This document shows positions 15,033-29,200 of a stretch of DNA of 64,000 bases, piece by piece. The notes beneath the pieces were generated by a model. That model was not told the origin of the DNA. It did not search any database and saw only the letters and a program-made list of their open reading frames with translations. Each line of letters starts with the position of its first letter. Position 1 is the first letter of the stretch. Source of the stretch: Norana najaformis (taxonomy: Eukaryota > Annelida > Clitellata > Crassiclitellata > Hormogastridae); the NCBI GenBank assembly GCA_964023275.1, contig OZ029921.1:16900204-16964203 (forward strand), read 5' to 3'. Position numbers and translations under genes: made by a program.

Positions 15033-18000
15033 CACCCACGTATAGTGTGTGTATATCTGGTGTATGTATCATAATATTTATATAGTGTTTTCAAAACCTC
15101 AGAGATGCTAGAACATGGCTATCTAACATATTTTCAAATGTGCTGTATTGAGGAACTCTCTCACAGAGTCAGCAAAGCAAGTTTGTAAGAAAGACACTCA
15201 GAAGGCAAGTAGGCATAAAATGGGTCAAAATGAGTTCTTTGTGTATTTATGTTCCTTGCTGTGTTTGCTATCAGTTTATTAATCTTTATGTAGAGTTTCA
15301 CTGCATAAATATATCTATTTTCAATTTTATTATGATGCTCTACAACAAAACTTAGCATGTTCCTTAGTGACCTAATTTGAAGTCATGCTCATAAAATATT
15401 ATGCAACTGAACAAGTAAAGTAAATATTTTTTAAGGCAGTTTTTAAGGAAATTTCTTTCATGACCGCCGCAGAGGCTTATGAATATGCTCCAATTTACTG
15501 TTGTCGTAAACATTCTGGACGCCGAAGCGCGGCGACTTGGGTCAAGTCTTGGTGAACTTTAACTCACAAAATTTCTCAAAAGTAACCCTAAGGGACCTAG
15601 ATCTTTAAAAACTTGTAACTTTTTGCTAACTGTGATAGAAACATGCCTTTTCATCTAATTATTCAGTAATTCCAGCCCAAGCCAGTGCTGTATCAAACTC
15701 ACTTTTGATTGCTGCCGATTTTGCTAGTGTTTTCTCATGCGCAGTCACATATTTTAATATTAGAAGAATTATGATATATATGTTACAAATATGTATATAT
15801 AAATTCTAATTGAAATTATTTTATTAAATTAAATAGCGCTACTACAGTGACATTCAAACGCCAATATCCTTTTGGTCTTTCCACTGATTGATGGGTTGCC
15901 TTTTCATTCATCAGTATGAAAAATATGTTAATTTTCCCACTTCTGTCATTGTCTGTTTCCAGTTTCTGTTTTGTCACAAAGGCTTAAATGTTTAGCACAT
16001 AGGTAAACACATTTATCTAGCTGCTTTTCAATTGGCATATGATTTATGTCCACATTTATACTGACATGTATACTGAAATGTAGCTATACGTAAATTTTGT
16101 GAAACTTCTTGTCTTGGAACCCATGTGAGACTCTAAACTTGTTAGTCTCATATGGGATGGCACCATTTGACACTTGGATTCTTTTTACTGGTAATAAGAA
16201 CAATATAGGATTTGTGCATTCTGGTTGGTGTGTCCAAGATCTTAGAAATCACTGCCTGGTTCTGACTGCTTCTTCAGGTCATTGATCACTGATGTCAACC
16301 AGTTTAAGACTCTAAATCTGTCTTGTGGTTTACCTATGTGCCATGTCCTTCATTATATTCTGGCCTGCCTGACCTCTTGGATCTGAACCATATTTGTCTA
16401 ATGGATTGTGCTTATTGACTTTGGTATCACTTCAGATAAGCCATTGATGCCTTGCGTATTTTGATAATGGCACTATAAAAGCCTTCTGATTTTTTTGAAT
16501 CAAGCTTTGCAATAAAACACTTGCATAATGCCACTTAGGACAACACCTCCTCAGAGACACTTGATCATTACTCTTGCATGAATACTGACAAGCTGGGCAA
16601 GTTGCTTATGCCTGAGTGTCTTATATCTCATATACTTGAATTTGACTTTGTCTTGTAAGTGAAGTGCTGCATTGACCTGATGTCCAAGTCTTTGAGATTT
16701 TGGCCTTTTGCAGCTGAGGGCCTAGGCATTGTATTTCCCAGATGCTCTGCTGTGGAATGTTGAAGATTTTGAGTAATCTTGAGGTAGACACAAATGAGCT
16801 AGTGGAGTCAGGAATAATCTGGTATGACAATTATTAGAAAAGTTGAGTTCACTAGTCTACCAAAATTGGACTGAAAGTCACTCTGGAGATTTAAGATGCT
16901 TTCGACTTTGTCATAAGTGTAATACATATTTAAATCATTAGTCATTTAGTCAATGAATAGCCACAGCACTGTGAAATGTTAACTTAGAAAGCCTATTTCA
17001 TTACCATTTGCAACAGTCATCATTTTGTCATGCCATCATGACCTGGCAAATGCCTGTTTGAAGTCAGTGAAGTTGATGAAGACTTTCTGGTTGCGTTAAG
17101 TGATTTTCTCATGTGTGGAGAGTGGTCAAAATGCAGGAAAATACTAGAGAAATTGATCACACTTTTATGAGAGATACGCCAAAAATCCTCGTTTGAGATA
17201 ACAAATATGGATCACAGAATGCTTCCAGATGGAAAGGGGGTATATCAAGGATGCATCCTATCACCATACCTGTTCAACCTACATAGTAATATTAGAAGCA
17301 GCAATGACATTCGGCCTAAACTACATCAAATAAGAAATCAAGCTATGTGGAGGCATGTCAGTCTTCAGTTTGCTGACAACATTGGCCTCCAAGCTAGAAA
17401 TGGTACAGACCTGCACAAATTATGATACATGTTGACAGAACCAGCAAGTTTTTTTATTGATTATTGCATAGAATTTAAACAATGGTTGTCAAAAACACCA
17501 AAGAGACTCAAATAAATATTGGCATCTGAGGAGAACATGTTGATTTGAACAGGTAGTTCATCTGTCACGTATGTCTAATAACCACAGATTATATTAGCAA
17601 AACAGAAACAAAAAGGAGAAATGGATGCATTATAAAAGAATTTGGGAAATGCCCAGGATATGCCCAGGATATGTAGAAGTTGGGGAATAACTAAGAAAAC
17701 AAAGGCAAGAATGTTTGAGATGATAATACTACCCATCTTTGTATATGGGTCAGAATTCTTGATAATTAGAAAGCAAGATGAGAAAAGAATCCTTAAAGCA
17801 GAAGTGGATTGGCTACAGAAAATTGCAGAAATCTCTAGACTACAAAAAAGTTAAAAATGATGAAATATGACAATCCAGGCAACTCAGTTGGATAAAGTCG
17901 TTAGCAAAGTCTCTGACAGTTTGGTCATGTGGAAAGAATGCAAGTTGACTGGATCCCACACAATGCATTACAGAAATATATGGAAGAAAGTGAAACAAAG

Positions 18001-21000
18001 GAAGACCATTACTATGATGGATGGGTAACTTAAACAGTGACTTGAGAAGACTTGGACTAAACATGAAGAAAGCACTAGATTTGAATATAAAGCCAAATGG
18101 CTAGTGTTAGGAACTGATTATGATGACATTCATAATGATGAAGGTGATGATGATGAAGATGATATAATATGTAATTTTGCAGGGTTTCATGCACAATTGT
18201 ACTTATATTTTCACTGTATACATTGTGGCCGTGAACCATCATCACTATCATGTGTGGCCCATCCATCGGTTTCTTTTGCACAGTTAATTATTTTTGGTCA
18301 TTTGTGTTCTATCCTGGAATCAGATTGTAACCAGTACATGTATTCATTTGATGCCCACGTGTGGCTATTATGATGATATAATAGTATGTTTAGCTGAAAT
18401 GTAATGGTAACAAATGTGTGTTAGTTTCCAGTTGTATCTTTATTGTTTATATTTGTTGGTATCTTGGTATTTTCTCTGTGTGTAATGTTTGCTTTTACAT
18501 TTAGCCAGTAATTCACATAGAGTACTGGTAGAGAAAAGATCATAACTCACCTGTATCATATCATGGCATGTTAGCATGGATCTTGTGATTTCTTTGCTTC
18601 TTTTATCTTCTGCATAAACCTTTTCCAGAAGATGTATATCTATGTTTTTATGGAAGTGTGACTGGTGTAATTTTAATTACCTTACTCTGACCTGATATGA
18701 TGTTAGCAACTTCAATATATTATCCTTAAACATATGGATGTGCCCTGGATTGAGACTGGTGCAAGCTTAATTCCCTCAGCAGAGTTGTGCAGTACTTGTG
18801 TAACTGTTTACTAACATGTTTGTCAATTTGTTCCAGATGAATGATTTTGGTGTGGAGAACACGAGGAGATTTCCTAGTGTGACTAGAAAATTCTCGGGCA
18901 AGGAGGGGAAGAAATATCCAAAGCAGTCTAACGAGACAGAAAGCGACGCAGAGAGGCTCTACCATGCGCTGCCGGACTCAGGTTTTACTCGCAGCATATC
19001 AAATCCAGAGATTGTGATGCAGAGACGACGTCAGGCAAAGTTGGAGAGAAAACTTAATGAAATACGTGCCAGTGAACAGGGGCCAGATGCAGGTTTGTAC
19101 AGAGTTCTTCAAAGTACCGGGCCAAAACGCTTTTCGAATTTTCCGGACAATATAGGGTCACTGCTTACTATTGGACATGGTGATGCAAAAATGGCAAAAT
19201 ATTTTGTAAAGTCAATACAGTTTTATTCAGATGCACTAATCGGGGTTAACCATCTAGTGCTGTCTGGGAGCATAACCTCGCTAAAATGGACCCGAATGGT
19301 GGAGGCGGATTTTCACCCACTGAATTTTGGGCTACACACAGCCAAGAGACGAGTCCTACTAAGAGGGTCTGCAGTTGTAATTAATTGGAAACAGGCTTAG
19401 CTTAGTATTGCAGTGTGCAGTGGACTAATATCAACAGTTTATGAATTCCTGCAGAGGAAGCAGCGATTTTTTTCTCTTCAATCTGGGGTGGCCATAATGT
19501 TGATAAGGAAGTGGCTGGAAGGCTGCTTCCAGCTGCTAACTTAGCAGTATGGTGCAAAAGTTAACAATGAGCATAAAAAGTGATTTTGGCTTCACTGAAA
19601 GAGTTACAAGCAAATAGTAGGCTGATGAAGCAACAAACCGAGTAAACAGTTTTCTAGAAAGGCTATTAATGCTTTGATGTAAATATAGCTTTATTTAATT
19701 GTTGATATTTATTTGTTGAACAATCAGGCTTTTAATGCTTTCAGTCTTAATTAATTAATGTTTACTCATTTTGATGCTTAGAGTAAATGTTTAATAAAGT
19801 TTTGATAGTTACTCAGTCTGTTGCTATATAATCTGCTTTGAGTCTAAATTAATTAATGTTTACTCACTTTGATGCTTAAAGTAAATGTTTAATAAAGTTT
19901 TGATATTTACTCAATCTGTTGCTATATAATCTGCCATGAATTTGTTAAAAAAGCAGTTGAAAAAGCCACAGCTATGGAGTCGGAATCTATAGCTAGTATA
20001 CGTGGAAAAAACAATGTTATTTTATGTATTGCTAATAAACCGAACTTAAACTTAACACTAAAGACCTTTGATATAAACACAAGTACTAATTTACTGTTAT
20101 TTTTTATACCTTGTATCACTTAAATTCATTTTAAAAATATTGTTATTTTTATTTGTGACCTATACAAAACTAATTGTGATGTTTGTTGATATAAAATATA
20201 TGACTTGGGTGGGTATTTACCCGGGGGGGAAATCCATGGGGGAGATGGCAGGGGGAAATGTCCGGGGGGAAATTACCCGGGGGGATATCTCCTGGACTCT
20301 ACAAAATCAATCTTATTCAATGAATATTTAATCAGTGTGTGAAACATGCATTTTTGTACAATTATTAGAAGACAGAATATAAATTTAATGTGTAGTTCTT
20401 AGTGTCTGAAATTGCAGATCTGTTTTGGATGTTCTTCTAATGAAATGAGTCCAAATGCACCATATGACATGACTAGCTAGGGTAAAGATTACCTGTTTGG
20501 GTTATAGTTTAATACAGATATTTATTTTAAATATAAGTCTGTTTTATTAGCTATCAGAGCCAGTACTAAGTAAACCTACTCCAGAATCCACATGATCAGC
20601 AGCTGCGAGTTGAGTCCAAGTTATCAGAATAGGTGACACTGTACTTATTTATCCGCCCCATATGGTGCTATGGTAAGCCTAGTACTGCATTCGCTATGCT
20701 GCTATGCAGATTTCGCTTTTAATAAATTGTGATCTAATTTAATACATTTGTTATCGATCTTTTCGAAACATAACTTATTCAGAAAGTTAAATTTCCTAAT
20801 GTAAGTTGACCCTTTCAGTTAGATGCACCCCTAGAAGTTCATGTAAAAACTGTGACTTATAATCTGATAAATACGGTAAAAACTAAAAAGTAAACTTAGT
20901 TTTAAGTACTTAGGTTAAAAGAAAAGTACTTTTCAATGAATTTACTTAAGTAAAAGTTACAAAAGTATTGTTCTAGATACTACTTTTAAAGTAAAAGTGC

Positions 21001-24000
21001 AAAGTACCAAGTGTATATATGTATGTATGGGTCTGTGTATGTATGAATGTATGTATGTATGTGTGTAAATATCTCTCAAAAGCACTGCTGTGGTGAATAT
21101 CATTTCTTTTTAAAATAAGCCTAATTATTTATTGGAAAAGTATTTTGCTTCTGTATTTCATTCAGCCTATTTACTCACATGTAAGAAGATGGCCATGGAC
21201 GTCCATGTGGCACAGTTTGACAGTGTGCTTTGTGTTGACTGCACATGGCAGACCTGGAATTTGATTCCAGGTCATGGGCTAAAAGCAGAGGTGTAAACTG
21301 TTTGTGGGCCTCAGACTCACTAATCACATCCACCATCTTATCTCAACAGCTTCATCAGCAGAATATCTAACCATGGACCCCAAGCTGGGTGTCTCTTCTT
21401 GTTATGTGTTTCTCTTCCTATTGCTCTCAGCCGGTGATAGGGTCAAAAGGTGAAACTGAACTCTATATTATAATGCTTATTGGTTCCACATATATGAATA
21501 TATGCTGATTATAAGCAGAGAAAAGTACCCAGTTAGGAGCCTTCTCAAAGTTGATTTGGAAAACATGGTCCATACTCCAGTTTAAAACCATCTGCACTAA
21601 ATGAGGTTATTAGTCAGAGTCACTCTGCTTCAATGATCCTTGGCTTTGCTTGACACTTCCCTGCTTTCCACATGTGCTGCAATTATTCATTTGAACTAAA
21701 AGCAGCAAAATTACTTAATAGTAGGCCTGTACACCTTATTCTAGTCCATGGTCTAGTATAGCATAGATTTAAAGTAACTAGTGACATATACCCCTAGGAG
21801 TAAGAAGTAAAAGTACTGCAAAATTTGTGACATGTTACTTCATTACAAGTAAAAGTATTTCCAGTTTTAATACTTCTTTACAAGTAAAAATACTAGTACT
21901 TTTACTTCATGACAGATCAACACTGGACTTGTGTTTAATGATGATGTTGGTGGTGGGGTGGTGAGGGTGGTGGTGGTGATGGTGGTGATGATCTTGATGA
22001 CAATGATGGTGATAATAATGGTGATAATTTTCTCCCTCATCATCATTGTAGTGGTCATCATTGACATTGGGATTCAGCAGCTTTGGCATCATTGTAACCT
22101 CTTAAGAACTTTGTTCAGTCTGACCAATTGCGTGGTTGTCCAAGACACCTGTTCTTGTTGGGAGGAATTGCTGACAGCATGCCAAAACACACTTCCATTT
22201 TCCTAGATCATCTGCCTAGAAAACATTGCTTCTTGGCTGTCTCAGAAGAATAATGCAAATATCAGTTTCTTTTTCAACATCAATCCTGGCACCACAATAC
22301 CAATTGTTTTCAGAGGAATTTTGAATTCTAGTATAAGGCGTGATTTTTACAGAGATCATCGATATACTCCTAGTGTAATTTTTTATTTCCCCATCTCATG
22401 TTGTCTAGGATAAAAGTAATAACAGTAATAATCAGAATAATCATAATTATCATGATCATGATCATAGTACTCATAATCACAGAGTTGTAGTAGATGTGTT
22501 ATTGTATATGTTCTTATATTTAGCTAAATATTAAGTTTATTACAGTTTACTAATACTGCATTTGTGGCTTATTGTGACTGTTCTTTCCAGCTTCGTAGTG
22601 TTACTGTCCTTCTTATTAAGGTTGTGGTCTTTTTATGGATTGTTCTTTAGGTGGAACACTGAAGATCTACGGCCACTCTATTTGTCCAGAGGTTCCTTAT
22701 AAAACTCTTCTTCTCTCGGTAGCCGACAATGCCTTCAATGTTGTGAAAGAAACGCTGGAGAAATATAAACTTGAGAAAGACAATCCAAATGACTACTGCC
22801 TGGTAAAGGTGTGTATACATTTGTGATTTGCTGGTAAACAATCAGTGGTTGTGAAAATATTATAATTGTAATGCATTTGATGTAAAAGCTGCTATTCCTG
22901 CTCATTATTACTAGTATCAGTATCAGTCTAATAATAATTTATTATTACTAATTTATTATTAATAATTAAATTATGTAATACTTTTGTTTCAAGGTCATTA
23001 CCCCAGCTGAAGGATTTCATGATATTCCTGCCGAGGAAGTTGTGCTAAATGACTACGATTGTCCTCTGGACATACTCTACGATAATCCACAGCTTGCTGG
23101 AGCAGGTGACCACACATGAATTATATTTTTAAATGATCACAGTTGGCATTTCAGTTGTAAGCTGATTGTTTACAATGCCAGTTATAAACTGAATGTTTAT
23201 GATGTCAGTTATAAACTTAGATCAGTGATCTGAGCATGGAAATATTTAAATTTGAGAGGCCTAGATTTGGATAGAAGTAAGGTAACTTCAAGCAGCTTTT
23301 GGCAAGTGTAATTTTTAATTAAGTTTATTCACTTTGTTACATGAGAACAGAGTTGTTCTGGGAGCCATGAAAAGCAGTGTGCTTCAAGGCTGTGGTTAAA
23401 AATTCTTGGTTAATTATTTACTTCTGTGTGCAATCAGATTGGTAAGCTGAGCTTGACTGTATGGTTAATATTTCTTGCTTTTGTTTTAGATCACTGATTT
23501 GATGTAATAACTAATTGAATTGAGCCCATTTTTGCTGAAACAAGTCTTCTCTTTAGTCCTCATTGTGCTGTATTCATATAATCAATCTTAGGCCCTCAAA
23601 TATACAGTGACCTTCTGCTCTTGCCATTGGCTCAGACACTTGTGCTGTAGCTCAGTCTTGACTGCAAATGTATGTTAGTCACAGCTTTTCCGTTTTTGTC
23701 TTAGTTTTGACAAGCCTAGTGACTAGTGCATCATCATTGGCTGTTTTTATTTTGGTCTCTTTTAATTTTTGTTTCATTTCAGGTTGGATTACTTTCCACC
23801 TGCGTCGTAGAGGAGATTCAAGAAGTTCCAAGGGCAGATTCTTTGCTGACGACGGCCCCATGCTGGGTCCAATGCCCTCAAAGGAAACTCTTCCTTATCT
23901 AACAGAAGTGAATCCTGGTATGTCCAGGTTCATTCAATGTATGCTGTCATATCACATGTTTTCTCTATCTAATAATGGAAACACAGTCAATTTGTGCAGG

Positions 24001-26201
24001 ATTTTATCTCTTTGTGATCCTTCTCTTTTGTTCTATTCATGTGCTTGTAAGCTTAGTGTTCGTGATATTCTGTTCATGTGCTTGGTTGGGTCTTTGTATC
24101 TGTGTCTGTTTTCTTCCAAATGATTTGTAAGGCAAAGCTTGCTGAGTGCAAGGAGAATTCTTAGCTAAACGTCTGAATGAAAAAGAAAACAGCCGATTCA
24201 TTAATTTGTTCAACTTGTTCAGCTTGTACTTAATTATAAATATTTGCCGCTGAGGAGTTTTTTACACTGCAGAGAAGTTTTCTTATTAAAGAGGTGCTGT
24301 ATGAAGGTTTGTTTTCATTAAATTGTGGAAACAAAACTGTTAGTTTATTTATGGCAACAAATGATGCATTTCATAATTCATTCTCTCGCCCTATATGCCT
24401 TCCTTCCACCATCCATTATCCGCCCATTCATTCGCTTCATCTTACCTTTCTCTTTCACATTATTCCCACTAACTGTGTGTGCATTTGAGGTGAAATAATG
24501 TTTAAAGCATGGTATGAATTTATGATTAAAAACAATGACAATTTGTTCATCTGTCCATTCATTTGTTAGTCCACCTGACCATCCATCCAAAATGAATTTT
24601 AGTTTTTGACATCAGTGTGTTTATTTCTAGGATAGTCCAGGCAAAGCTTTTGTGTAAAATTCTTTGTGTTAATTAATTTCAGATGGCACTAAACCACATG
24701 ATGCACATTCATTTACGATACCCTTAAATGGTTTGGAGATTGGAAGGGAACGAAGCTTGACCAGTGATGGGAGTTTACATCTGCAGGTATAATTTGCCTA
24801 CCAACTCATGTAATGTAATATTAATTATGTAATTTTATGTTATACGGCCTAGACTGTTTCCTTAGTGCCACCCAGCTGTGTGATGTATAGTAAGTTGTGG
24901 AGGATCACAGTGTATTAGTGACCTTACCACAAGCTAAGGTGTGTGCTGCCTCATTGGATAAGCCATTTCTATGTGTAACTCACCTAGCTTTATGATTTTG
25001 GTTTCTGATTTTAGTTGACTGGTCACGACATCCTTCTTCACCACTGCATCATTAGCTGCCATGGCAACATTGTTACTGTGGCACCACTAAGCCCAGATGC
25101 TCTGGTTGCCGTTAACAACAGCCGAGTGTATGACAGGGCCAGACTGGAAAACGGAATGATGCTTATGCTTGGAAGAACGCACTTCTTTCGATTTCACGAC
25201 CCCCTTTTCGAAAGGGTAAATTCACTTCTGCCAGTATTTTCTGTTTTTGCAACATTTAGTTCTGTTTAATATATTTTTTTAATTTTCTAATTTAATTGAT
25301 CCATCCATCATTTGTGACCTTACCTGAGAAACCCTCACATAGTTGGAGGAATCAACTTCCTACATTTCCTACTCTCTCCCCCCACTTTAGAGGTAATTGG
25401 TCTCCTTCGATGTGGGAAACTTTTCATTTGGTCAAGCACTTTACGTCATGTATGCATACATGACCTGCATTTTAAACCAGTTTCCTTGACAATAATTGAA
25501 TTATGCTGTTTGTAAATCACAAAGTTATGCTTTTTACGATTTCCAAAATGCGGTTTATAATTTTTGGGTGAAATTTAATAATTTGCTTGCATTTTTCTTT
25601 GTGTACTTTAGTTAGAGGTTTTGTAGCTTGTTTTTTTAAAGTTTGAAATATTCCTGAGTTGTTGTAAACATGTTTTTCATTTACTTCAGATGAACATGCC
25701 TGCAAACAATATTTCTGCACCTGCTTTGTCAGCATATAAGTAAGTATTTTGCTGTTTAATTTGGTATTTATTTGCCCTTTCAAAAGTCTTCGGTGATGTG
25801 TATTTGATGAGTATATGCATGTCTGGAAGAAATTCAGTACCATTTACATGCATACATACATACATGCATACATACATACATACTTATGCTTTTTCAGTTA
25901 CTGGACCTGTATTTTGGAACTCTCTTTCTGCATATGTTTGTTCTGCTTAGTTTTCTTGTGTCGTTTTGGTCTAAACTTAAGACGTACTTTTTTGGTTGGC
26001 TTATCCACCATAGGCTGCTGCTGCCTTGTACATTAGATGCCAGCACCGTGGAAGTTGCTAATTAATTAATTTTAATTAATACATACGGACACAGACGGTC
26101 AGACAGACAGACATATTAGCTGCTGATCAGGTTCTTATGCAACCTACAACTGTACAATCAGATCAGCAACCATGAACCACTTCATCATACTTGATTACAC
26201 T

Positions 26202-26232
<31 letters not shown>

Positions 26233-26234
26233 TG

Positions 26235-26296
<62 letters not shown>

Positions 26297-29200
26297 GTAT
26301 GTACATAACTGAACATTTTTATTACATCGTCTAAGAACTTCTTGAAGCTGCCTCGTGCTTGCACAGTTAAAATTTAATCTTGTTTAATTTTAAAAAAGCT
26401 GCATGGTTCTATGTTGCTCTGTTCACGTGAATGCTCTTTGTTTTTAGTCTGTCAGATGAGACACAAGACTTGTTGCCAGCCATTCTGGAATACAGAGAAG
26501 AAGGTAATCTAAAGCTGTTCTAGATTTTATCATATATTTTGGTTTTCAGTTGGCCAGTTTACATATGATCTATGTGCCAGAGCTTATTTGGTATTGTAAC
26601 ACAAATTCCAGCAAACTCTTCAAAACACTTATGGGTAAGTATTCATATTAAAGTTCATAATTTTAAAACAAGGTTTAAGAGATTGAGAGAGAAATAATTT
26701 AAATGAACTGTTTGTAACTATTAAGTCTACTATATATTTGAAAGTAATGTATTTTCATGCATATAGCCTGCACATAGATATAATCAGCAAATGCATGTAA
26801 CCCGTGGAAATTAGGAAACATGTAAAAACATTTGGTATAGCCCACACACGTGTATATCCTGCAGGCCTGCACAGACCACTGAGGACTAGTTCATATGTGC
26901 TAATCCACATCTTAAAACATCTTAGCTAGACTTGCAATTTATTTTTGCTGTATTCTCACTAAATTGAATGGAAATGTGAATTTTGTGACCATTCTCTTGG
27001 TGAAATAGCAATGCTTAAAATGCTACAGGAATCTTGATTTAAGTGCATGCGGGATTTGGGATCCATATCGAATACTACATTATGGTGAGGTCCGCATTAA
27101 ATTGAAGTGGTATTTTGCAACCATGTACACGTCTATGTAGCGACGTTTGCAGGTTGTAGTGGGCTGAGCAAGCATTAGAACTTGATATGGTCACGAAAAA
27201 TGAGTCTACACGATACTCTCCATGGGCATCATTGGACTTGTAAAGGCTGCCAGAAAATTCTGTTTAATTTGAAATTGTGTTTTGGAATGTATTCGATTTA
27301 AAATAAATTAGGTTGAATGCTTTGTTTTTCTGCACTCAGCCACCTTGAACTTCCATTTGTGCAAATGGAATGCCATAGATAAATTTTTGTGCCACTAAGT
27401 ATTTTAGATCAATGAAGTTTATATACAGTACCCTAAACTAATCTTTTATTTAAAAGAGACAATACACAATAAAGAAATTCTTGCTTTGTTTGGATATTTT
27501 ATTCAAGGAGATAAACTAGTGTAGTCTACGTTTTGTTAATAAAACTGAGTTGCATTTTATTCTTGCTGCTTTCACTTTGCGAAATGCAACAGACTACATA
27601 AGTGGCTGCACGATATTTATAGGTTTGATATCTTGCATTTCAGCCCAGCTCAGAGCAATCTCTATGCTGACTGTGGCCATTATGCAATTCAGCTTCATTC
27701 TTCTCTTACACTCTCTAGCAGTTTAGGTCTAGCAGTCATCCCAGAAAGTATGCAAAAGGCAATGATGGTAGAGTAAGTTCTTGTACTTTCCGTGGAGAGA
27801 GTTCTTTGCCAGTGAGAATCATATAGAAGTAAGATATTGACGCTTTGTAGCAGCTGCCGCTGTATACTGTGCAACTGTTTGACCAACTGTCGGCTCAGTG
27901 AATTACAGGAAAAGAAAGATTAGGCAAGCGATGTATATGCAGTATATGAACTTTTCTTCCGAAGATCATGCATAAGTAAATTTGGGACTAGTGGTTGTGA
28001 TGCATTTGTTTTTATATTGCATATTGTCAGTAGTGATAAATATTTTGATGACACGAAAATGTCTCTAGCACTACTTCAAAGATAGTGTCAGCTTATTCAC
28101 GAGCCAGGTGAAGCTGTAATGGACAGGTCAGGTGTGCCAGTCTGTAGCTTGAATGTTTTAATTGTGCTTCCCTGTCTTCTCTTGATTTAACTTCATGATA
28201 CCCACTAATATGGTAATTTCAGACAGCTATATTAGTTGGGTACATAACTGACTTAATCATTCGTGAGTGCATTCTATATAATATCTTTGGTTGCTATATT
28301 TAGATTTCTTGGGCCCTTTTTAATACTGGTGATGTAAAATAGTGCTGGTTTTTAGAATGTTTAAATGAATAAAAGGAAATACTGCCACCAAATGTACATT
28401 ATTTACAATAAACTTTGTTGACTTCTGTTTCAAATATTTTAAATGATTGAGAATGGAGCGAATAGCATGTGCTCAGAAATTTTTCCTGTTTATCTCTGAG
28501 TTTTGTAAGTTCCTTTAAGTGCAGGTTGATGTTTCTTTAACTGTTGGAAGCTGAAGTTGATATGTTATCAGTGAACTGATCGTATATTACCAAGGAATTT
28601 TTATTGTCAAGCAGCGAAATAAAAATCTGATATGTTGGTGACTTAAAAACAAAGTGTATCCTGCTCTGTTGCTGTTTTTTGTTCACATATGGATGAACTG
28701 AACTGTGTACCCTATCGATGGCTTATGCTTATTTATGTGTGTTTTTTTGTTATGTGGTATATCGAATTTTGGTTACAACAATTTGATAATGCTTAAAGAT
28801 CACACAGCAGTGTTTACCAAGGTGCAAACTATTCAGCCGCATGCTGGTAGTGCAGTGGATAGTTAAATGTATGAAATCCAATGCCTCTGAGGAATGGTGT
28901 AGGCAAAGGCATGTAATTAGTGAACCGTTACCTTACCTTACCGAACCTTAACTTACTCTATCAAATGATAATAATTTATGCATATTTACCATTTTGGTTC
29001 TCAACAACCATTTTGGTTCTCAGTAATCCCTTAGCTTTATATCTGGTTCACCTGATTTGTCTTAATTTCTGTCTTCATCACAATCAAACAGAGTTTTAAG
29101 TGACTACTAATTGTACTTTGAGAGCCTGTTGAAAGATTTTATAAAACTGGTTCAAGTTTGTAACATTTTCTGACTGATTGATGCTGCTTTCAGCTGAGGA

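Larger units (their letters stand above)
7742..18836 (+). other. Large AFDN intron (11.1 kb)
   Basis: This intron lies between the RA1 end exon and the basic-linker exon. It contains a perfect 94-bp tandem duplication, GT and GAAA microsatellites, two LINE fragments, a SINE-like copy, a TA-flanked DNA element and a long TA array, listed separately. Near 15465..15560 there is a CpG-richer pocket that I cannot assign. I found no missing afadin exon: exons on both sides join in frame and match the family continuously. Confidence 0.8.
19093..22650 (+). other. AFDN intron (3.6 kb) with several repeats
   Basis: It holds a 98-bp imperfect tandem duplication, a G-rich minisatellite, a Tol2-like hAT remnant with a SINE-like insert, and a GAT/GGT-rich tract at about 21930..22055. 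No extra exon is needed: the flanking exons join in phase 1. Confidence 0.8.

Noticed and set aside
14580-15085. Open frames of 105 and 151 codons on both strands
   Set aside because: Much of each is Ile-Tyr translation of the long TA array; no domain is present.
20135-20331. 63-codon frame with Gly-rich sequence
   Set aside because: It is simply the translation of the G-rich minisatellite.
23668-24123. 151-codon plus-strand frame with apparent hydrophobic start
   Set aside because: It is the afadin exon 23783..23917 read together with flanking intron; the hydrophobic parts are T-rich intron sequence.
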